From: an uncultured Gammaproteobacteria bacterium
GTDB taxonomy: Bacteria > Pseudomonadota > Gammaproteobacteria > GCA-001735895
Direction: 5' to 3'
DNA: 46,034 nt
Assembly: GCA_937936805.1 (NCBI GenBank)
Contig: CALDDP010000110.1
Location: forward strand, 1 to 46,034
Shown here: one piece after another, positions 18,547-28,301 of the stretch
Numbering within the stretch: position 1 is the stretch's first letter
How the letters are laid out: each line of letters opens with the position of its first letter
Notes under the pieces: model-generated
The model's input: only the letters and a program-made list of their open reading frames with translations
Told to the model about the DNA's origin: nothing
Database searches by the model: none
Translations under genes and position numbers: made by a program

Positions 18547-18972
18547 ATGGCAATTAAGGGTGGATGCCTGTGTGGCAAAATTCGCTACCAAATTAGCGGA
18601 CGACTTTTTGATGCAAGTAACTGCCATTGCTCTATGTGCAGGCGGCAGCATGGTGCAGCATTTGTAACCTATGCTGATTTCAATCCAGACGAATTTAAAT
18701 GGCTATCGGGAGAAGATCTTGTCAGGATATATGAACCGTTACCTGGTGCTGGTTGGTGTTTTTGTAGTCAATGTGGTTCGTCACTGGCGGGAACTGACAA
18801 GGGCAAAATCACTTCGATAACATTGGCTACCGTGGAGGGTGACCCTGGCATAAATCCGGAATCACATATATTCGTGGGCTCCGCAGCCGAGTGGTACCAG
18901 ATAAATGACGATCTCCCGCAATTCGATGAATGGCCTCCCGAGACACAGGGACCATCCGACAAAGCCCGCTGA
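18547..18972 (+). CDS. GFA-domain (CENP-V/GFA family) zinc protein
   Basis: A 141-residue protein of the glutathione-dependent formaldehyde-activating (GFA) domain family. The zinc-binding cysteines are clear: GGCLCGKIRY near the start, NCHCSMCRRQHGA at about 26-38 and FCSQCGSSLAG at about 75-85. Most members have no proven substrate, and formaldehyde activation is established for few. It has a very strong ribosome binding site, AAGGAGG, seven bases before the ATG. It begins a patch of accessory genes with a codon and base composition that looks less GC-rich than the neighbours by eye. Confidence 0.9.
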   Translation: MAIKGGCLCGKIRYQISGRLFDASNCHCSMCRRQHGAAFVTYADFNPDEFKWLSGEDLVRIYEPLPGAGWCFCSQCGSSLAGTDKGKITSITLATVEGDPGINPESHIFVGSAAEWYQINDDLPQFDEWPPETQGPSDKAR

Positions 18973-19161
18973 CAGCTACCTGTCAGCTATTATCAGTATC
19001 GTCGAGAACGGGTGCGAGTATCTATATCGGGTCGTTTACGGTGCTCAGGGTAAACTTGCGGGCGTCGGCATTACAGTCTGGCATTCACAATCAGCGAGAG
19101 TTGTTATACCTTGCTTGCTGTACCGAATAAGAAAACATTAAATTCTATGGTTCGGATTCAA

Positions 19162-19581
19162 ATGAGACTATTCGCACTGGTGATTCTATCTGTGCTGGCA
19201 ACGGCCGCAAGCGCTGACCCGTGGTTGTGTATTACGGAACAAACCACGGGTTTCGTCTTCAAAAACGGCAACTGGGAGCCGGGAAGATTTACCGTCGAAG
19301 ATAGTCAATATATCCTGCGTAAACTCACAGAAAGCGATTTTTACTATAGAGGAGAGAACAGGTACGGCCTGTTTCTGCTGGAAACGGATCTGGTAGGGAC
19401 GCCTTGCGGCCCTCCCTCGATTTCTGGAAATATTTTCTGTGAAGACAATCTCAGGCAGTTTAAATTCTCCACCAAATCCGGGAGATTTCTGATGACGCAT
19501 ACGAGCGGATATTGGGAAAGCCTGGCCGATGATGAATCCCATACTCCACTAATCTCGCTAGGGCGTTGTTCAACGATATGA
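19162..19581 (+). CDS. Small exported protein of unknown function
   Basis: A 139-residue protein with a clear signal peptide (MRLFALVILSVLATAASA, cut before DPWLC). The mature part has about four cysteines (WLC, TPCGPP, FCED, RCSTI), which would pair in the periplasm, and many aromatic residues. I do not recognise a family. The ATG at 19162 places the signal peptide at the N-terminus; in-frame starts at 19147 and 19111 are possible. Its TGA overlaps the ATG of the next gene (ATGA, 19578-19581), so it is translationally coupled to a Rap1a/Tai-like protein, hinting at a shared role. Confidence 0.75.
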   Translation: MRLFALVILSVLATAASADPWLCITEQTTGFVFKNGNWEPGRFTVEDSQYILRKLTESDFYYRGENRYGLFLLETDLVGTPCGPPSISGNIFCEDNLRQFKFSTKSGRFLMTHTSGYWESLADDESHTPLISLGRCSTI

Positions 19582-19931
19582 ATATGAAATCAGGAATTTT
19601 AGCTTTCGCCACCATCGCGTTAATCTCCGTTATCAACCCGGCCAGTGCTGGATATTACATGTCTGCAAACAAATTATTGAGCTTGTGCGAGAGTAATTCT
19701 GTCGCCGACCAGAATGTTTGTGTTGGATATGTGTTAGGTGTCACCGACGCAGCGCAGATGCTGGATTCAGAGACCAACATGAGGAGGTATTGCCCGTCGA
19801 AAAATGTCACTAGCAGCCAGCTGGAAAAAACTGTGGTCAAGTACATGAGCGAGAACCGGCAAAACCTGGCTAAAGCGGCGTCCTATTATGTTCTTGTTGC
19901 GCTGAGGAAAGCATTCCCCTGCAACGAATAA
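19578..19931 (+). CDS. Rap1a/Tai-like immunity family protein
   Basis: A 117-residue exported protein. The signal peptide MNMKSGILAFATIALISVINPASA precedes GYYMSANKLLSLC. The mature domain matches the Rap1a/Tai pattern I know from type VI secretion immunity proteins of amidase effectors. It has an early cysteine, CVGYVLGVTDA, a middle cysteine (RYCPSK), a helix ending VVKYMSENRQN and the terminal ALRKAFPC. Four cysteines would make two disulfides. Proven Rap1a proteins neutralise Tae4-type amidases in the periplasm. No T6SS or amidase effector gene lies in the window, so this is an orphan by context. Many family members are orphans, and a different role is possible. Confidence 0.72.
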   Translation: MNMKSGILAFATIALISVINPASAGYYMSANKLLSLCESNSVADQNVCVGYVLGVTDAAQMLDSETNMRRYCPSKNVTSSQLEKTVVKYMSENRQNLAKAASYYVLVALRKAFPCNE

Positions 19932-19969
19932 TGCACCACCGGTTCGCTGGAGCCGATTATCTGAAGATC

Positions 19970-20042
19970 GGGGACAGACCACGTTTTTCGGTTCCTACTG
20001 AGCTTGGATTGCATGGTATGGCGAAAAACGTGGTCTGTCCCC
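19970..20042. repeat. REP-like 73-bp palindromic element
   Basis: Two perfect 21-base inverted arms (19970-19990 starting GGGGACAGACCACG, and 20022-20042) flank a 31-base centre. The element lies between the convergent stops of the Rap1a-like gene and mrp/apbC. The GGGGACAGACCACGTTTTT arm resembles, from memory, palindromes associated with REP-associated tyrosine transposases in gammaproteobacteria. No transposase is present and no second copy was seen in the window. In RNA it would form a very stable hairpin and may end transcription from either side. Confidence 0.8.
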
Positions 20043-20048
20043 CTGGCT

Positions 20049-21137
20049 TCAATTATTCTGGATAACTATATTCGGGAAGGCCGCTGAATGATCGCGCGCC
20101 TTGGTCGCTAGTCTGGCAGCAGTTTTGCGCGCAATTGCACGATAAATACCGCCGATCTGGCTATCCTGCATCGCCGCCACGGTGGGATTGCCGCTATCTG
20201 CCTGTTCGCGAATTCGAATATCGAGCGGCAGCGAACCGAGCAAATCGACACCGTGATCCGCGGACATGCGGGCGCCGCCACCTTCACCGAATATATGTTC
20301 ACTATGGCCGCACTGGCTACAGATATGAATACTCATGTTCTCGATGATTCCGAGCACAGGCACTTCTACCTTCTCAAACATTTTCAGTCCCTTGCGCGCA
20401 TCAAGCAGCGCGATGTCCTGTGGGGTTGTAACGATAACCGCACCGCTTACCGGAATGCGCTGCGCCAGGGTCAACTGAATGTCGCCGGTTCCCGGTGGCA
20501 AATCGATAATCAGGTAATCAACGTCATCCCAGCGGGTGTCGTTCAGTAACTGCTCTAATGCCTGGGTCACCATCGGTCCGCGCCAGATCATCGGTGTGTC
20601 TTCTTCTACCAGATAGCCGATAGACATCGACTGAATGCCATGCCCCATCATCGGCTCGAGGCTTTTGCCATCGGAGGATTCGGGTTGGCCCTGGCAGCCG
20701 AGCATGCGCGGAATACTGGGACCGTAAATATCAGCGTCGAGAATGCCGATCCTGGCGCCTTCCGCCTGCAACGCCAGCGCGAGATTAACCGCGGTGGTGG
20801 ATTTACCCACTCCACCCTTACCCGACGCCACCGCGATGACATTCTTGATACCCTGCAGTGGTTTCAGGTTCTGCTGCACAGCATGTGACTTGACCTGACT
20901 CGAAACTGTCACCTCGACCTCGCCGAGACCAGCGATACCGCCCAGCGCAGAATTAATTTCCTGCTTCAACTCGTCGAAATAACCGGATGCTGGGTAACCC
21001 AGCTGGATTTCTATTTTCCAGCTTTCGCCGTCCTGTTCGATCGCTTTAACGGCCTTGCCGGCGACCAGATCGGTTTCCGTGTTGGGGTCGACCACCTCTG
21101 CCAGTTTCGCTTCAATCTGTGATTTATCAATCGCCAT
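20049..21137 (-). CDS. apbC: Mrp/ApbC-family P-loop iron-sulfur carrier
   Basis: A 362-residue cytoplasmic ATPase that binds and transfers Fe-S clusters. The N-terminal ~85 residues are a DUF59/MIP18-like domain (FDELKQEINSALGGIAGLGEVEVTV). The MinD-like ATPase follows, with deviant Walker A GKGGVGKSTTAVNLA near residue 110, DADIYGPSIPRMLG, and the LIIDLPPGTGD Walker B region. The cluster-ligating CSQCGHSEHIFGEGG lies near residue 275. It is divergent from metG, the same arrangement as mrp-metG in E. coli. Confidence 0.94.
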   Translation of the reverse strand: MAIDKSQIEAKLAEVVDPNTETDLVAGKAVKAIEQDGESWKIEIQLGYPASGYFDELKQEINSALGGIAGLGEVEVTVSSQVKSHAVQQNLKPLQGIKNVIAVASGKGGVGKSTTAVNLALALQAEGARIGILDADIYGPSIPRMLGCQGQPESSDGKSLEPMMGHGIQSMSIGYLVEEDTPMIWRGPMVTQALEQLLNDTRWDDVDYLIIDLPPGTGDIQLTLAQRIPVSGAVIVTTPQDIALLDARKGLKMFEKVEVPVLGIIENMSIHICSQCGHSEHIFGEGGGARMSADHGVDLLGSLPLDIRIREQADSGNPTVAAMQDSQIGGIYRAIARKTAARLATKARDHSAAFPNIVIQNN

Positions 21138-21284
21138 AGGTATTCATTGTATCTGGATTCACTTTAGGGAGGGCGCATTTTACCCGAGCCCGTTACCAAA
21201 TATCACTTAGTTTTTGTGTGAATGTTCTATACAGCGTCCTGTACAGCACCTAAAATGTCGTGTTTTGCCAGACCAGCCTAGCAG

Positions 21285-23318
21285 ATGAGTTCCAAACCCC
21301 GCCAGATAGTGGTGACCAGCGCGCTACCCTATGCTAACGGCCCGATCCATATCGGCCATATGCTCGAATACGTGCAGACCGATATCTGGGTACGCTTTCA
21401 GAAACTGCGAGGCCACGAATGCACCTATGTGTGCGCCGATGACGCACATGGCACACCGATCATGCTGCGCGCCCAGGCCGAAAACGTCACCCCGGAAGAA
21501 TTGATCGAACGCATGCACAAGGAACACCTGCAGGATTTCACCGATTTCGGAGTGGCGTTCGATAACTACTACAGTACCCATTCGGAGGAGAATCGATTTT
21601 TCGCCGAATACATCTACACCCAACTGCGCGAAGCCGGGCATATCCGCACGCGCGTCATTTCGCAGGCTTACGATCCCAAAGCGGAAATGTTTTTGCCGGA
21701 TCGTTTCATCAAGGGAGAATGCCCCAACTGCGGGGCCGCAGACCAGTACGGTGACAATTGCGAAAACTGCGGCGCCACCTATGCGCCGACCGACCTGAAA
21801 AATCCGCTATCGGTGGTCAGCGGTGAGACTCCGATCGAAAAGGATTCCGAACAGTACTTCTTCAAGCTGGAAGATTTCGAGGACATGCTTAAAGCCTGGT
21901 TCGACGCCGGGCACGTGCAAACCGAAATTGCTAACAAGATGAACGAATGGCTCGAGGAAGGGCTCAATGACTGGGATATTTCGCGCAACGCGCCCTACTG
22001 GGGCTTTGAAATCCCGGACGCACCGGGAAAATATTTCTACGTCTGGCTAGATGCGCCGATTGGTTACATGGCCAGTTTCAAGAACTGGTGCGAGGCCAAC
22101 GACCAGGATTTCGACTACTACTGGAACAAGGATAGCAAGGCGGAACTCTATCATTTCATCGGCAAGGACATCGCGCGTTTCCACACCATGTTCTGGCCGG
22201 CCATGCTGCACGGTTCCGGATTTCGCAAGCCGAGCGCGGTTTACTGCCACGGATTTCTCACCGTGGATGGACAGAAGATGTCCAAGTCGCGCGGTACTTT
22301 CATCATGGCGCGCACCTATCTCGAGCACCTCAATCCCGAGTACCTGCGTTATTACTTCGCCGCCAAACTCGGACCCGGTATCGATGACATCGATTTAAAC
22401 CTCGAGGATTTCACCACCAGGGTCAATTCCGACCTGGTAGGCAAGCTGGTGAATATCGCCAGTCGTTGCGCCGGTTTTATCAACAAGACTTTCGACGGCA
22501 AGCTTTCCGCCGAGCTTTCCAGCAACGCGCTGAGCCAGCAATACCTCGACGCTGCCGAGACGATCGCGGGTTATTATGAGAATCGCGAATTCGGCAAAGC
22601 GATGCGCGACATCATGGCACTGGCCGACAAGGCCAACCAGTACATCGATGAAAAACAACCCTGGGTGACCATCAAGGACCCGGCACGCCATCACGAGGTG
22701 CAGGATGTCTGCAGCATCGGCCTTAACTGTTTCCGCCAGCTGGTCATCCTGCTTAAACCGGTACTGCCAAAACTCGCCGCGCAGGCAGAGGAATTTCTCA
22801 ATGTCGAGAATCCCGGCTGGACCGAGCTGGGCGACAATCTTCTCGACCATAGAATAAACCGGTTCAAGCCGCTGATGACCCGGATCGAACCGGTTTTTAT
22901 CGAACGCATGGTCGAAGCCACCAAAGCAGATCTGGTCGCGGAGCAAAAGATTCAGCAGGGTCCCGGCGATTCAGCGCACGAAGCCATCGCGCCTGAGATC
23001 AACTATGACGATTTCGCCAAGCTGGATCTGCGCATCGCAAAAATCGTCGCCGCCAGGCGTGTCGAGAAATCCGACAAGTTATTGCAACTTACGCTGGATA
23101 TCGGTAGCGAGACGCGCAACGTATTTGCCGGCATAAGCAACGCCTACCAACCCGAAGACCTGGAAGGCAAACTCACGGTAATGGTCGCCAACCTGGCGCC
23201 ACGCAAAATGCGCTTTGGTGTTTCCGAAGGTATGGTACTGGCAGCCGGAAGCGGTGACACCGAGCTGTATATCCTGAACCCCGACTCAGGCGCCAAACCG
23301 GGAATGCGAGTCAGTTAA
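21285..23318 (+). CDS. metG: Methionyl-tRNA synthetase
   Basis: Charges tRNA-Met. The 677-residue enzyme has the HIGH motif at residues 22-25 ([14 protein letters not shown]). A zinc-knuckle pair (CPNC and CENC near residues 146-162) and KMSKS at 331-335 follow, then the anticodon-binding helical domain. A C-terminal tRNA-binding (Trbp111/EMAP-like) domain spans about 575-677 ([22 protein letters not shown]...), as in E. coli-type dimeric MetRS. A TTG-started protease gene follows directly after its stop codon, so they are probably cotranscribed. Confidence 0.97.
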   Translation: MSSKPRQIVVTSALPYANGPIHIGHMLEYVQTDIWVRFQKLRGHECTYVCADDAHGTPIMLRAQAENVTPEELIERMHKEHLQDFTDFGVAFDNYYSTHSEENRFFAEYIYTQLREAGHIRTRVISQAYDPKAEMFLPDRFIKGECPNCGAADQYGDNCENCGATYAPTDLKNPLSVVSGETPIEKDSEQYFFKLEDFEDMLKAWFDAGHVQTEIANKMNEWLEEGLNDWDISRNAPYWGFEIPDAPGKYFYVWLDAPIGYMASFKNWCEANDQDFDYYWNKDSKAELYHFIGKDIARFHTMFWPAMLHGSGFRKPSAVYCHGFLTVDGQKMSKSRGTFIMARTYLEHLNPEYLRYYFAAKLGPGIDDIDLNLEDFTTRVNSDLVGKLVNIASRCAGFINKTFDGKLSAELSSNALSQQYLDAAETIAGYYENREFGKAMRDIMALADKANQYIDEKQPWVTIKDPARHHEVQDVCSIGLNCFRQLVILLKPVLPKLAAQAEEFLNVENPGWTELGDNLLDHRINRFKPLMTRIEPVFIERMVEATKADLVAEQKIQQGPGDSAHEAIAPEINYDDFAKLDLRIAKIVAARRVEKSDKLLQLTLDIGSETRNVFAGISNAYQPEDLEGKLTVMVANLAPRKMRFGVSEGMVLAAGSGDTELYILNPDSGAKPGMRVS

Positions 23319-24581
23319 TTGTCGTTACGCCTAATAGCACTCTGCCTTCTGTTGAGCGGACTTTTCTCTGCGCCGACGCTGGCCCTGAATTCCAAGGAAA
23401 TCTACCAGCTAAACGAACAGCGGGTTTTCCAGGTGCGCGTGCTGAATCGGGAAACCGGCAAGAAATCCAGCATCGGTTCCGGCTTTATTGTCGGCGACGG
23501 TAGCCAGCTCGCGACCAACTATCACGTCATCAGCCAGGTCGTCCTCGAACCCGAACTATTCTATATTTCATTCACCGGCAAGGACGGACAGGAAGGCGAA
23601 TTAAAACTGCTTGGTCTCGATGTAGCCCACGATCTGGCACTGCTCGGCGCTGACGAGCCAATTGGTGAAGCAATCGAAATGAGCCCGCTACCACCCCGCG
23701 GCGCACCGATTTTCGCCATGGGCAACCCGCTTGATCTCGGGCTCACCATTGCGGTGGGAACCAATGGCGGCATTTTGAACCAGACCGACGACAGCCGCAT
23801 CCTGTTTTCAGGTAATCTGAACCCCGGCATGAGCGGCGGACCCACTTTTAACGAGAGGGGCGAGGCGATAGGGATAAATGTTGCCACTGCGCGCAACGCT
23901 ATCAGCTTCATCGTGCCGTCACGGTTTTTAAACGACCTGATCGAACAATCAATGGCTGCAGCCATCAATGACGAAACCGATTTAAAGGCCGAAGTGGCGC
24001 GCCAGGTACTGGCGTACGAAAGCAACTACATCGAGCAGCTATTAGAGGGCGACTGGCCCAGTCTCGACCTGCGCCAGGTCAAGTTACCGGGCATTATCTC
24101 GCCAACCGTGCGCTGCTGGGACAATAGCGCAAAACTCAGCGCCATCGCACGCTACAAACGCTACCAGATCCGTTGTGCCAACAAGAATCATGTATATCTC
24201 GACGGGGACAACAAGTTTGTCGGCAACCTGATCTACGAGTATTTCTGGCTTGAATCTGAAGATCTTAATGCGCTTCAGTTTTACAACCTGTACGAAAATC
24301 TGAACAAGGATCAAATCGAGTCGAAACTGGATCGAGACGTGGTCAGCAATTTCAATTGCCAGAACTGGTTTATCGAAGTTTCATCGCAGGAATTGAAAAG
24401 CAATCTGTGCCGGCGTGAATATGTCGAGTACGAAGGCATGAGCGACGTTCTCTTTACCGCTGCCCTGACTGGTCATAGCAACCAGGGGTTTTTCATAACG
24501 CTGATCATGACGGGGGTTGATTTCAAAGCGACTTTGCCGCTGATCCAAAGATTTCTGGAGCAGGTCGAATGGAAGCCCTGA
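23319..24581 (+). CDS. Exported trypsin-like serine protease
   Basis: A 420-residue S1-fold protease. A signal peptide (about residues 1-22, LIALCLLLSGLFSAPTLA) precedes the DegP/HtrA-like catalytic domain with H69 (TNYHVIS), D105 (AHDLALL) and S172 (NPGMSGGPTFNERG). No PDZ domain follows. Instead a ~200-residue C-terminal region with several cysteines (RCWDNS, RCANKN, NCQNW, LCRREY) of no family I recognise. It starts with TTG at 23319 immediately after the metG stop and overlaps the FHA membrane gene at its 3' end. Probably periplasmic; substrate unknown. Confidence 0.85.
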   Translation: MSLRLIALCLLLSGLFSAPTLALNSKEIYQLNEQRVFQVRVLNRETGKKSSIGSGFIVGDGSQLATNYHVISQVVLEPELFYISFTGKDGQEGELKLLGLDVAHDLALLGADEPIGEAIEMSPLPPRGAPIFAMGNPLDLGLTIAVGTNGGILNQTDDSRILFSGNLNPGMSGGPTFNERGEAIGINVATARNAISFIVPSRFLNDLIEQSMAAAINDETDLKAEVARQVLAYESNYIEQLLEGDWPSLDLRQVKLPGIISPTVRCWDNSAKLSAIARYKRYQIRCANKNHVYLDGDNKFVGNLIYEYFWLESEDLNALQFYNLYENLNKDQIESKLDRDVVSNFNCQNWFIEVSSQELKSNLCRREYVEYEGMSDVLFTAALTGHSNQGFFITLIMTGVDFKATLPLIQRFLEQVEWKP

Positions 24582-25525
24582 TGCTCGAAATCAGCACCCG
24601 CGGGCTGCATCGATACCAGCAGATTGATGGTGAAGTGACGACGATAGGTCGCGCGCTGGACAACGATATTATCCTCTCCGATCCGACCGTCGCACCACAT
24701 CATCTGAAAATCATCCGCCACAGTGACGCTTCGATCGAGCTGGTCAACCTGGCCGAGGTAAACCCGACCCGGGTGAACAATCAACGCCTGCAATCTATGC
24801 TGGCTGAAAAGCTTCCGCTGACACTTGAAATGGGTCGCGTCCAGGCGCAGCTGATACCGCGCGATCACGCCGTTGCAAATACCCGGCCTATAGCCGGTAA
24901 CGGGCACGGAAAACATTTATTCGGTAACAGCTACTGGACCGTATTCCTGGTACTGGCCTGCCTGTTCTTCGGCGGCATGGAATTCTTCCTGAACTCCTAC
25001 AATACCGTCAAATGGAGCGACCTGTTCAAGTACGTGTTACGTGAAACGGTACTCACCATCGGTGTTTTCGTGCTGGCCTTGTCGATCCTGGAGCGACTGC
25101 TGGTAAACCGTTGGGAAATCAGGCAGTTGATTACCGCGGTTTGCCTCGTGTACCTGCTGTTTGATTTCATCTCGATGTCAGGTCATGGTTTAAATTACCT
25201 GTTCTCGGCGAGCTGGCCGACGACATGGCTTCATTTCGGCTGGTACCTGACATTTATCCCCTGCGCGATAGCGCTGTACCTTATCCATATTTCCCATTTA
25301 AAACACAGCCGGGCTATCCTGCTCGCCATATTGATCGCCAGCCCGATTGCGGTTCCTTCGATCCTGCAGAGCCAGCAGTTGAGAACGCTACTCGACGATT
25401 TCAGTCCCGCGGCAAGGTACCAGAACAGCCTCAGCGCGTTTAACTGGCACCTCAAGGATAGCGTAACTATCGAAAGCTTTGTCGAGCAGGCACAGGAGCT
25501 TGCACCCGGTGAGTTTGCCGACTGA
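24569..25525 (+). CDS. FHA-domain multispanning membrane protein
   Basis: A 318-residue protein. An N-terminal FHA domain (about 5-95) has GRALDNDIILSD and HHLKII, then a linker, then five predicted membrane helices (about 120-142, 151-170, 185-200, 221-243, 249-266) and a ~50-residue soluble tail. FHA domains bind phosphothreonine. The usual serine before the conserved histidine is alanine here (DPTVAPHH), so binding may be altered. It starts at ATG 24569 (GGAG eight bases upstream) or at 24581, where TGATG overlaps the protease stop. In both cases it is coupled to the protease. I know no described system with this pair. Confidence 0.78.
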   Translation: MEALMLEISTRGLHRYQQIDGEVTTIGRALDNDIILSDPTVAPHHLKIIRHSDASIELVNLAEVNPTRVNNQRLQSMLAEKLPLTLEMGRVQAQLIPRDHAVANTRPIAGNGHGKHLFGNSYWTVFLVLACLFFGGMEFFLNSYNTVKWSDLFKYVLRETVLTIGVFVLALSILERLLVNRWEIRQLITAVCLVYLLFDFISMSGHGLNYLFSASWPTTWLHFGWYLTFIPCAIALYLIHISHLKHSRAILLAILIASPIAVPSILQSQQLRTLLDDFSPAARYQNSLSAFNWHLKDSVTIESFVEQAQELAPGEFAD

Positions 25526-25596
25526 AGCGCAATCCCGATGGGAATGTTTAATAAAGACCTCAGGTAAATTCGGTATTTTTCGTCAGGGTCAGGCCT

Positions 25597-25602
25597 TATA
25601 AT
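25597..25602 (+). promoter_or_regulatory. Candidate -10 element for rnfA
   Basis: TATAAT (25597-25602) ends eight bases before the rnfA ATG, and no ribosome binding site lies between. If used, transcription would begin at or next to the start codon. No convincing -35 hexamer is seen. See the leaderless finding. Confidence 0.4.
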
Positions 25603-25609
25603 CCGCCCC

Positions 25610-26191
25610 ATGTCAGAATACCTGTTACTTTTGGTCGGCACTGTATTTGTCAACAACATCGTGTTGGTAAAATTCCTTGGCCTGTGCCCGTTCATGGGGG
25701 TGTCGCGCAAGATCGAGACCGCAATCGGCATGAGCGCAGCCACCACCTTCGTGCTGACCCTTTCGGCGGTGCTCAGCTACCTGATCAACACCTGGGTGCT
25801 GGCGCCGCTCGAACTCGAGTACCTGCGCACAATCGCCTTCATAATCGCCATTGCCGCGGTTGTCAATTTCACCGAGATGGCGGTTCACAAAACCAGCCCC
25901 TTGCTATACAACGTGCTGGGCATATTCCTGCCACTGATAACCACCAATTGTGCCGTGCTTGGTGTCGCCCTGATAAACGTCCAGCAACAAAACAGCTTTT
26001 TCGAGTCGGCGATCTACGGGTTCGGCGCCGCGCTCGGATTTTCGCTGGTACTGATTTTATTCGCCGCCATGCGTGAACGCATCAACGTCGCCGATGTTCC
26101 GGCACCATTCAAGGGCTCTGCGATCGGCCTGGTCACCGCGGGGCTCATGTCGCTGGCATTCATGGGTCTCGGCGGACTGGTCAAGGTTTAA
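25610..26191 (+). CDS. rnfA: Rnf electron transport complex subunit A
   Basis: A 193-residue membrane protein with six hydrophobic helices, the RnfA/RsxA core subunit. The family motifs [20 protein letters not shown] and [18 protein letters not shown] include the two conserved cysteines that hold an intramembrane Fe-S cluster with RnfE. It is the first gene of rnfABCDGE-nth. The complex couples ferredoxin:NAD oxidoreduction to ion transport, and in E. coli maintains SoxR in the reduced state. There is no ribosome binding site before the ATG. Confidence 0.96.
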   Translation: MSEYLLLLVGTVFVNNIVLVKFLGLCPFMGVSRKIETAIGMSAATTFVLTLSAVLSYLINTWVLAPLELEYLRTIAFIIAIAAVVNFTEMAVHKTSPLLYNVLGIFLPLITTNCAVLGVALINVQQQNSFFESAIYGFGAALGFSLVLILFAAMRERINVADVPAPFKGSAIGLVTAGLMSLAFMGLGGLVKV

Positions 26192-26194
26192 GCA

Positions 26195-26755
26195 ATGATT
26201 CTTGCAATTATAACCATCAGCGCGATGGCTGGATTGTTCGGTCTGGTCCTCGGTTACGCCGCCGTGCGATTCAAGGTCGAAGGCAACCCGGTGGTGGATC
26301 AAATCGACGCATTACTGCCCCAGACCCAGTGCGGGCAATGCACCTATCCCGGTTGTCGTCCCTACGCCGAGGCCATCGCCAGCGGCGAAGCACCGATCAA
26401 TCAATGTCCACCCGGGGGACAGGCAACCATCGCCGCACTCGCCAGTTTGCTGGATACCGAGGTGCTCGAACTCAATGCGGAGCACGGTGAACATCTCGAT
26501 GTGCCGTTAGTGGCGGTGATCGACGAACAAACCTGTATCGGCTGCACTTTGTGCATTCAGGCCTGTCCCGTGGATGCGATCCTCGGTGCGTCGAAGCACA
26601 TGCATACCGTAATTGCGGAAGAATGTACCGGTTGCAAACTCTGTCTACCGCCCTGCCCGGTCGATTGCATCGACATGATACCGTCACAACAAACCATCGA
26701 TGACTGGAAATGGTCGGCGCCACCGGACCTGCTGCAAGAGATGCAGGATGCTTAA
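26195..26755 (+). CDS. rnfB: Rnf electron transport complex subunit B
   Basis: A 186-residue iron-sulfur subunit. An N-terminal membrane helix (about 5-25) precedes the four-cysteine cluster domain [15 protein letters not shown]... CPPGG. Two [4Fe-4S] ferredoxin motifs follow, [16 protein letters not shown] and [16 protein letters not shown]. It carries electrons between ferredoxin and the membrane subunits. It lies three bases after rnfA, and its last eight bases overlap rnfC. Confidence 0.96.
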   Translation: MILAIITISAMAGLFGLVLGYAAVRFKVEGNPVVDQIDALLPQTQCGQCTYPGCRPYAEAIASGEAPINQCPPGGQATIAALASLLDTEVLELNAEHGEHLDVPLVAVIDEQTCIGCTLCIQACPVDAILGASKHMHTVIAEECTGCKLCLPPCPVDCIDMIPSQQTIDDWKWSAPPDLLQEMQDA

Positions 26756-28301
26756 ACTGCATCACTTTCATGGTGGCCTGCATCTCGATGGGCACAAGAC
26801 AGAATCGCTTGGCCGCGGGCTGCAGCAGGCGACTCTTCCCGAACGCCTGTTCCTGCCCTTGAGACAACACATCGGTGAATACAACAAGCCGCTAGTCAAA
26901 CCTGGTGAGCGGGTTTTAAAAGGCCAGGTAATCGCGGCTAATCCGTCGCTGATTTGCGCCGCGGTGCATGCTTCGACATCGGGGGTGGTCAGCGCAATCG
27001 GCGACTACCAGGTGGCACACCCGTCAGGACAGTCCGACACCTGCATCGTCATTGACGTCGACGGCAAGGACGAGGCCGTCGAGTCGACCCCGCCTGATCC
27101 GGGCGAACTGACCTCCAGCGAAATGATCGAACGAATTTGTCGTGCGGGTATTGTCGGGCTCGGTGGCGCGGCTTTCCCGACTTCGCCAAAACTGTCACGT
27201 GGCAAGGCAAACGGTATCGATACCCTGATTATTAACGGCGTGGAATGCGAACCCTACATAACCTGTGACGATATATTGATGCGTCACTATGCAGCCGAGG
27301 TGTTGCGTGGAACCGGGTACCTGCGGCAAATTCTGCAGCCGAGCAGAACACTGATCGGCATCGAAGATAACAAGCCCGAAGCAATCGCGGAAATATCGAG
27401 GGCGCTTGCGCAAAACCCGCTGGCGAATACCGAGATTATCCCGATCCCGACGATTTATCCATCGGGAGGTGAAAAACAGTTAATCCAGATCCTGACCGGC
27501 AAAGAAGTTCCCCACGGTCAGCTCGCGTTTGACATCGGCCTGTTTTGTCAGAATGTCGGCACCTGTGTCGCGATTACGCGCGCGCTTGAAAAAGATGAAC
27601 CGCTGATTTCACGAGTGGTTACCATAACCGGAGACAATATCGGTGAGCCAGGGAACTGGGAAGTTCGCCTGGGCACCCCGATCAGCCACCTGATCGAGCT
27701 TGCGGGAGGTTACGGCCACGCTGCCGGCGGACACCTGGTTATGGGCGGACCGATGATGGGATTTTCACTTTCCAGCCACCAGGTACCGATCGTCAAGGCC
27801 AGCAATTGCATTATGGTAATGCGCGAGGAAACGATTCCACACGCCCCGGGCTATCACGACGAATGTATTCGCTGCAGCAAGTGTACCGAGGTGTGTCCGG
27901 CGCAATTGCTGCCGCAACAACTATACTGGCATGCGCGCGCGCAGGCCTGGGAACGCACCCAGGAATTTCATCTGTTCGACTGTATCGAATGCGGTTGCTG
28001 TTCGGCAGTTTGTCCCAGTCAAATTCCACTGGTGCAATATTACCGTGCCGCGAAGAGCGAAATCCGGGCCGCACAAAAAGCGCAATTCAAGTCAGATCGA
28101 GCCCGCGTTAGATTCGAGTTTCGTGAAAAACGCCTGTTGTTGAAACAGCAGAAGGACGAGGAACGTCGACGCCTGAAACGCGAAGCACTGCAGAAAAAAC
28201 GAGCCAGCCCCGGTACCGGAGAACCCGCTCCTGACCCGGTGCAGGCGGCACTGGAACGAGTCAAGGCGCGCAAGAAATCGATACAGGAAGAATCGCAATG
28301 A
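26748..28301 (+). CDS. rnfC: Rnf electron transport complex subunit C
   Basis: A 517-residue peripheral subunit that binds NADH/FMN and Fe-S clusters. The N-terminus is [17 protein letters not shown], then the [16 protein letters not shown] nucleotide-binding loop. FMN/SLBB regions with [13 protein letters not shown] follow, then two [4Fe-4S] motifs, [13 protein letters not shown] and [16 protein letters not shown]. The C-terminal ~70 residues are a charged helix rich in K, R and E, shorter than the long Ala/Lys repeats of E. coli RsxC. The start at ATG 26748 matches homologues (MLKLHHF); an upstream open frame to 26700 lies inside rnfB. Confidence 0.95.
   Translation: MLKLHHFHGGLHLDGHKTESLGRGLQQATLPERLFLPLRQHIGEYNKPLVKPGERVLKGQVIAANPSLICAAVHASTSGVVSAIGDYQVAHPSGQSDTCIVIDVDGKDEAVESTPPDPGELTSSEMIERICRAGIVGLGGAAFPTSPKLSRGKANGIDTLIINGVECEPYITCDDILMRHYAAEVLRGTGYLRQILQPSRTLIGIEDNKPEAIAEISRALAQNPLANTEIIPIPTIYPSGGEKQLIQILTGKEVPHGQLAFDIGLFCQNVGTCVAITRALEKDEPLISRVVTITGDNIGEPGNWEVRLGTPISHLIELAGGYGHAAGGHLVMGGPMMGFSLSSHQVPIVKASNCIMVMREETIPHAPGYHDECIRCSKCTEVCPAQLLPQQLYWHARAQAWERTQEFHLFDCIECGCCSAVCPSQIPLVQYYRAAKSEIRAAQKAQFKSDRARVRFEFREKRLLLKQQKDEERRRLKREALQKKRASPGTGEPAPDPVQAALERVKARKKSIQEESQ

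Noticed and set aside
21210..21255. LexA-like CTGT/ACAG pattern upstream of metG
   Set aside because: The spacing does not fit CTGT-N8-ACAG, and metG is not an SOS gene.
22395..22946. Minus-strand open frame of 183 codons inside metG
   Set aside because: It is antisense to conserved metG sequence and carries no motif.
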